Assembly (NCBI GenBank): GCA_964424455.1
Contig: CAYRJA010000002.1
Location: 1-64,000 of the forward strand
DNA length: 64,000 bases
Direction: 5' to 3'
From: CAYRJA01 sp964424455
GTDB taxonomy: Bacteria > Bacteroidota > Bacteroidia > Chitinophagales > UBA10324
The position numbers and the translations under genes are program-made. Below the pieces are notes generated by a model. That model worked only from the letters and a program-made list of their open reading frames with translations, was not told the DNA's origin and made no database searches. Shown here one piece after another: positions 63,279 to 64,000 of this stretch; position 1 is the first letter of the stretch, and every line of letters starts with the position of its first letter.

Positions 63279-63764
63279 TCAGTCAAACAGTTCATTCAGC
63301 GTATTCCACACCAATTCAGTTTCATATCCTTTAGTAATTAAGTGACGGGCAAGTTTATTCTTCTTTTCAAAAGAAGTAAGCCCTTTGAGTGTTACAGTTT
63401 TTTTCTGAATAATTCTCTTTAGCGTCTTTTTATACTCTGTATCATCAATTTCTTTCAGCGCTTGATTAATGTTGTAATCTGATATTTTTTTAGCATGAAG
63501 TTGTTGAATAATTTTATTTCGTCCCCAACCTTTCATTCTGAACTTGCCGCCGCTGTATGCTTTAGCGAATCGCTCTTCATTCAGATAATTTTCTTCAATC
63601 AGTTTTACTATAATTTCTTCAAGATCCAATCCTTTTTGACCCCACTGTAACAGTTTGTTCCTTACTTCCGAATGGCTGCGCTCCTGATAAGCACAATATT
63701 TTCGTGCACGCTGCAATGCTTCAGACTTTGACAGATATTTTATCTTTTTTTCCTGTTCCATCAC
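63279..63764 (-). CDS. recX: Regulatory protein RecX
   Basis: 161 residues made of three-helix repeats. Family features are SKSEALQRARKYCAYQERSHSEVRNKLLQWG, VKLIEENYLNEERFAKAYSGGKFRMKGWGRNKI, and the C-terminal KLARHLITKGYETELVWNTL. RecX caps and inhibits RecA filaments. recA is not adjacent. Converges on corA with a 1-bp gap. Confidence 0.9.
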   Translation of the reverse strand: MMEQEKKIKYLSKSEALQRARKYCAYQERSHSEVRNKLLQWGQKGLDLEEIIVKLIEENYLNEERFAKAYSGGKFRMKGWGRNKIIQQLHAKKISDYNINQALKEIDDTEYKKTLKRIIQKKTVTLKGLTSFEKKNKLARHLITKGYETELVWNTLNELFD

Positions 63765-63773
63765 CAGAGTGGA

Positions 63774-64000
63774 TTACCATCTTACACTTATCCGCGTAAA
63801 TGCAGAAACGGAACTGAAAGCGTTGGGTGCAATAAACCCCAGCACATCTTCCGAGCCAATGGAGAAAAACAATTTATCGCTGATAACTTTTGATAGCGCC
63901 ACACCTGCATTAAATACCTGTGTGCCGCCGCCATACAACATTATTGCCGGCTGAATAAATTTTGGTTTGAGCATACTGAAAGAAACAAAAAACATAGGCA
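63774..64000 (-). CDS. C-terminal part of an outer-membrane beta-barrel protein (runs off the window)
   Basis: Only the last about 75 codons are in view; the frame is still open at the right edge, so the gene begins beyond it. The end YGGGTQVFNAGVALSKVISDK ... FSSVSAFTRISVRW has alternating strands and a C-terminal aromatic, as in outer-membrane barrels. Stop is 9 bp before the recX start on the same strand. Confidence 0.6.
   Translation of the reverse strand, partial: PMFFVSFSMLKPKFIQPAIMLYGGGTQVFNAGVALSKVISDKLFFSIGSEDVLGFIAPNAFSSVSAFTRISVRW

Larger units (their letters stand above)
1..64000. repeat. Dispersed over-represented word S-TGTTACA-G (about 100 copies)
   Basis: Reading both strands by eye I find about 100 copies of TGTTACA (about 56 written TGTTACA on the plus strand, about 44 as TGTAACA). 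At roughly 40% GC about 13 are expected. About 66 of the 100 are followed by G and about 86 are preceded by C or G, giving the consensus S-TGTTACA-G. Examples start at 4816, 5236, 6135, 6373, 6603, 9755, 15689, 27884, 33043, 36236, 36263, 44256, 44399, 44655, 47831, 51881, 56161, 58292, 60681 and 63390. About 12 copies are intergenic. Inside genes the word is read as Val-Thr, Leu-Gln, Cys-Tyr or Cys-Asn, so codon choice does not explain it. Single-mismatch words such as TGTTACT or CGTTACA seem to occur near the chance level. Function unknown; a DNA-uptake-type signal is the closest analogy. Confidence 0.85.

Noticed and set aside
1..64000. Reading the dispersed word as a Chi-type or FtsK-orienting (KOPS) site
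   Set aside because: Such sites are strongly strand-biased along a replichore; here the two strands carry about 56 and 44 copies, mixed through the window.
1..64000. Explaining the dispersed word by codon or amino-acid preference (Val-Thr, Leu-Leu-Gln)
   Set aside because: The word also occurs in other frames (Cys-Tyr, Cys-Asn) and in about 12 intergenic places, and near-identical words are not enriched.

Overview
The window looks like chromosomal DNA of a Bacteroidota bacterium, probably a Chitinophagales/Sphingobacteriales-like lineage. The main reasons are a MurF-alanine racemase fusion, a GldA/GldF/GldG ABC transporter set, a PorP/SprF protein paired with a CHU_C-type adhesin, several proteins ending in type IX secretion (T9SS) sorting domains, and promoter-like TAnnTTTG boxes. 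Base composition is AT-rich and coding density is high. I recognise no rRNA, tRNA or CRISPR array.

Layout. 0-3.3 kb (minus strand): a phosphatase/TPR/sulfotransferase fusion, a small membrane protein and a RelE/ParE-type toxin-antitoxin pair. 3.5-11.2 kb: cysS, a MntA/HepT toxin-antitoxin pair, then gldA-gldF-gldG with an adenine methyltransferase gene and a DUF4340 gene in the same run. 11.3-18.8 kb: PAP2 phosphatase, single-domain response regulator, a large SBBP/PKD/CHU_C surface protein with its PorP/SprF partner, a lipoprotein, folB and gcdH. 19.0-23.9 kb: a type III restriction-modification island (XRE regulator, Mod, Res, unknown 141-aa protein), then a possible gene remnant. 25.3-31.7 kb (minus): mreB-mreC-mreD-PBP2-rodA and an MBL hydrolase. 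31.8-36.2 kb: cytochrome b5-like protein, secreted PQQ-type sugar dehydrogenase, PfkB kinase, deoC and a SPOR protein. 36.3-38.7 kb: a putative copper-handling operon. 38.7-41.6 kb: a T9SS-sorted propeller-like protein between repeat copies, then about 800 bp of nested repeats. 41.6-43.4 kb: nth, a small protein and an ECF sigma factor. 43.8-64 kb: uvrA, tatA, gatA, a LysM lytic transglycosylase, murF-alr, DUF6029 and Omp28 proteins, pheT, a coiled-coil protein, zapA, a PG-binding-like protein, an M1 peptidase, a NifU-type protein, corA, recX and a partial outer-membrane gene.

Most striking observation. One short word, TGTTACA (consensus S-TGTTACA-G), occurs about 100 times on the two strands together, where composition predicts roughly 13. 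It is found in genes in several reading frames and between genes, in near-equal numbers on both strands. It forms the arms of one terminator-like hairpin and is sparse in the restriction-modification island. This is how DNA uptake sequences of Neisseria and Pasteurellaceae behave, and I know of no described equivalent in Bacteroidota. The function is inference; the over-representation is visible in the sequence.
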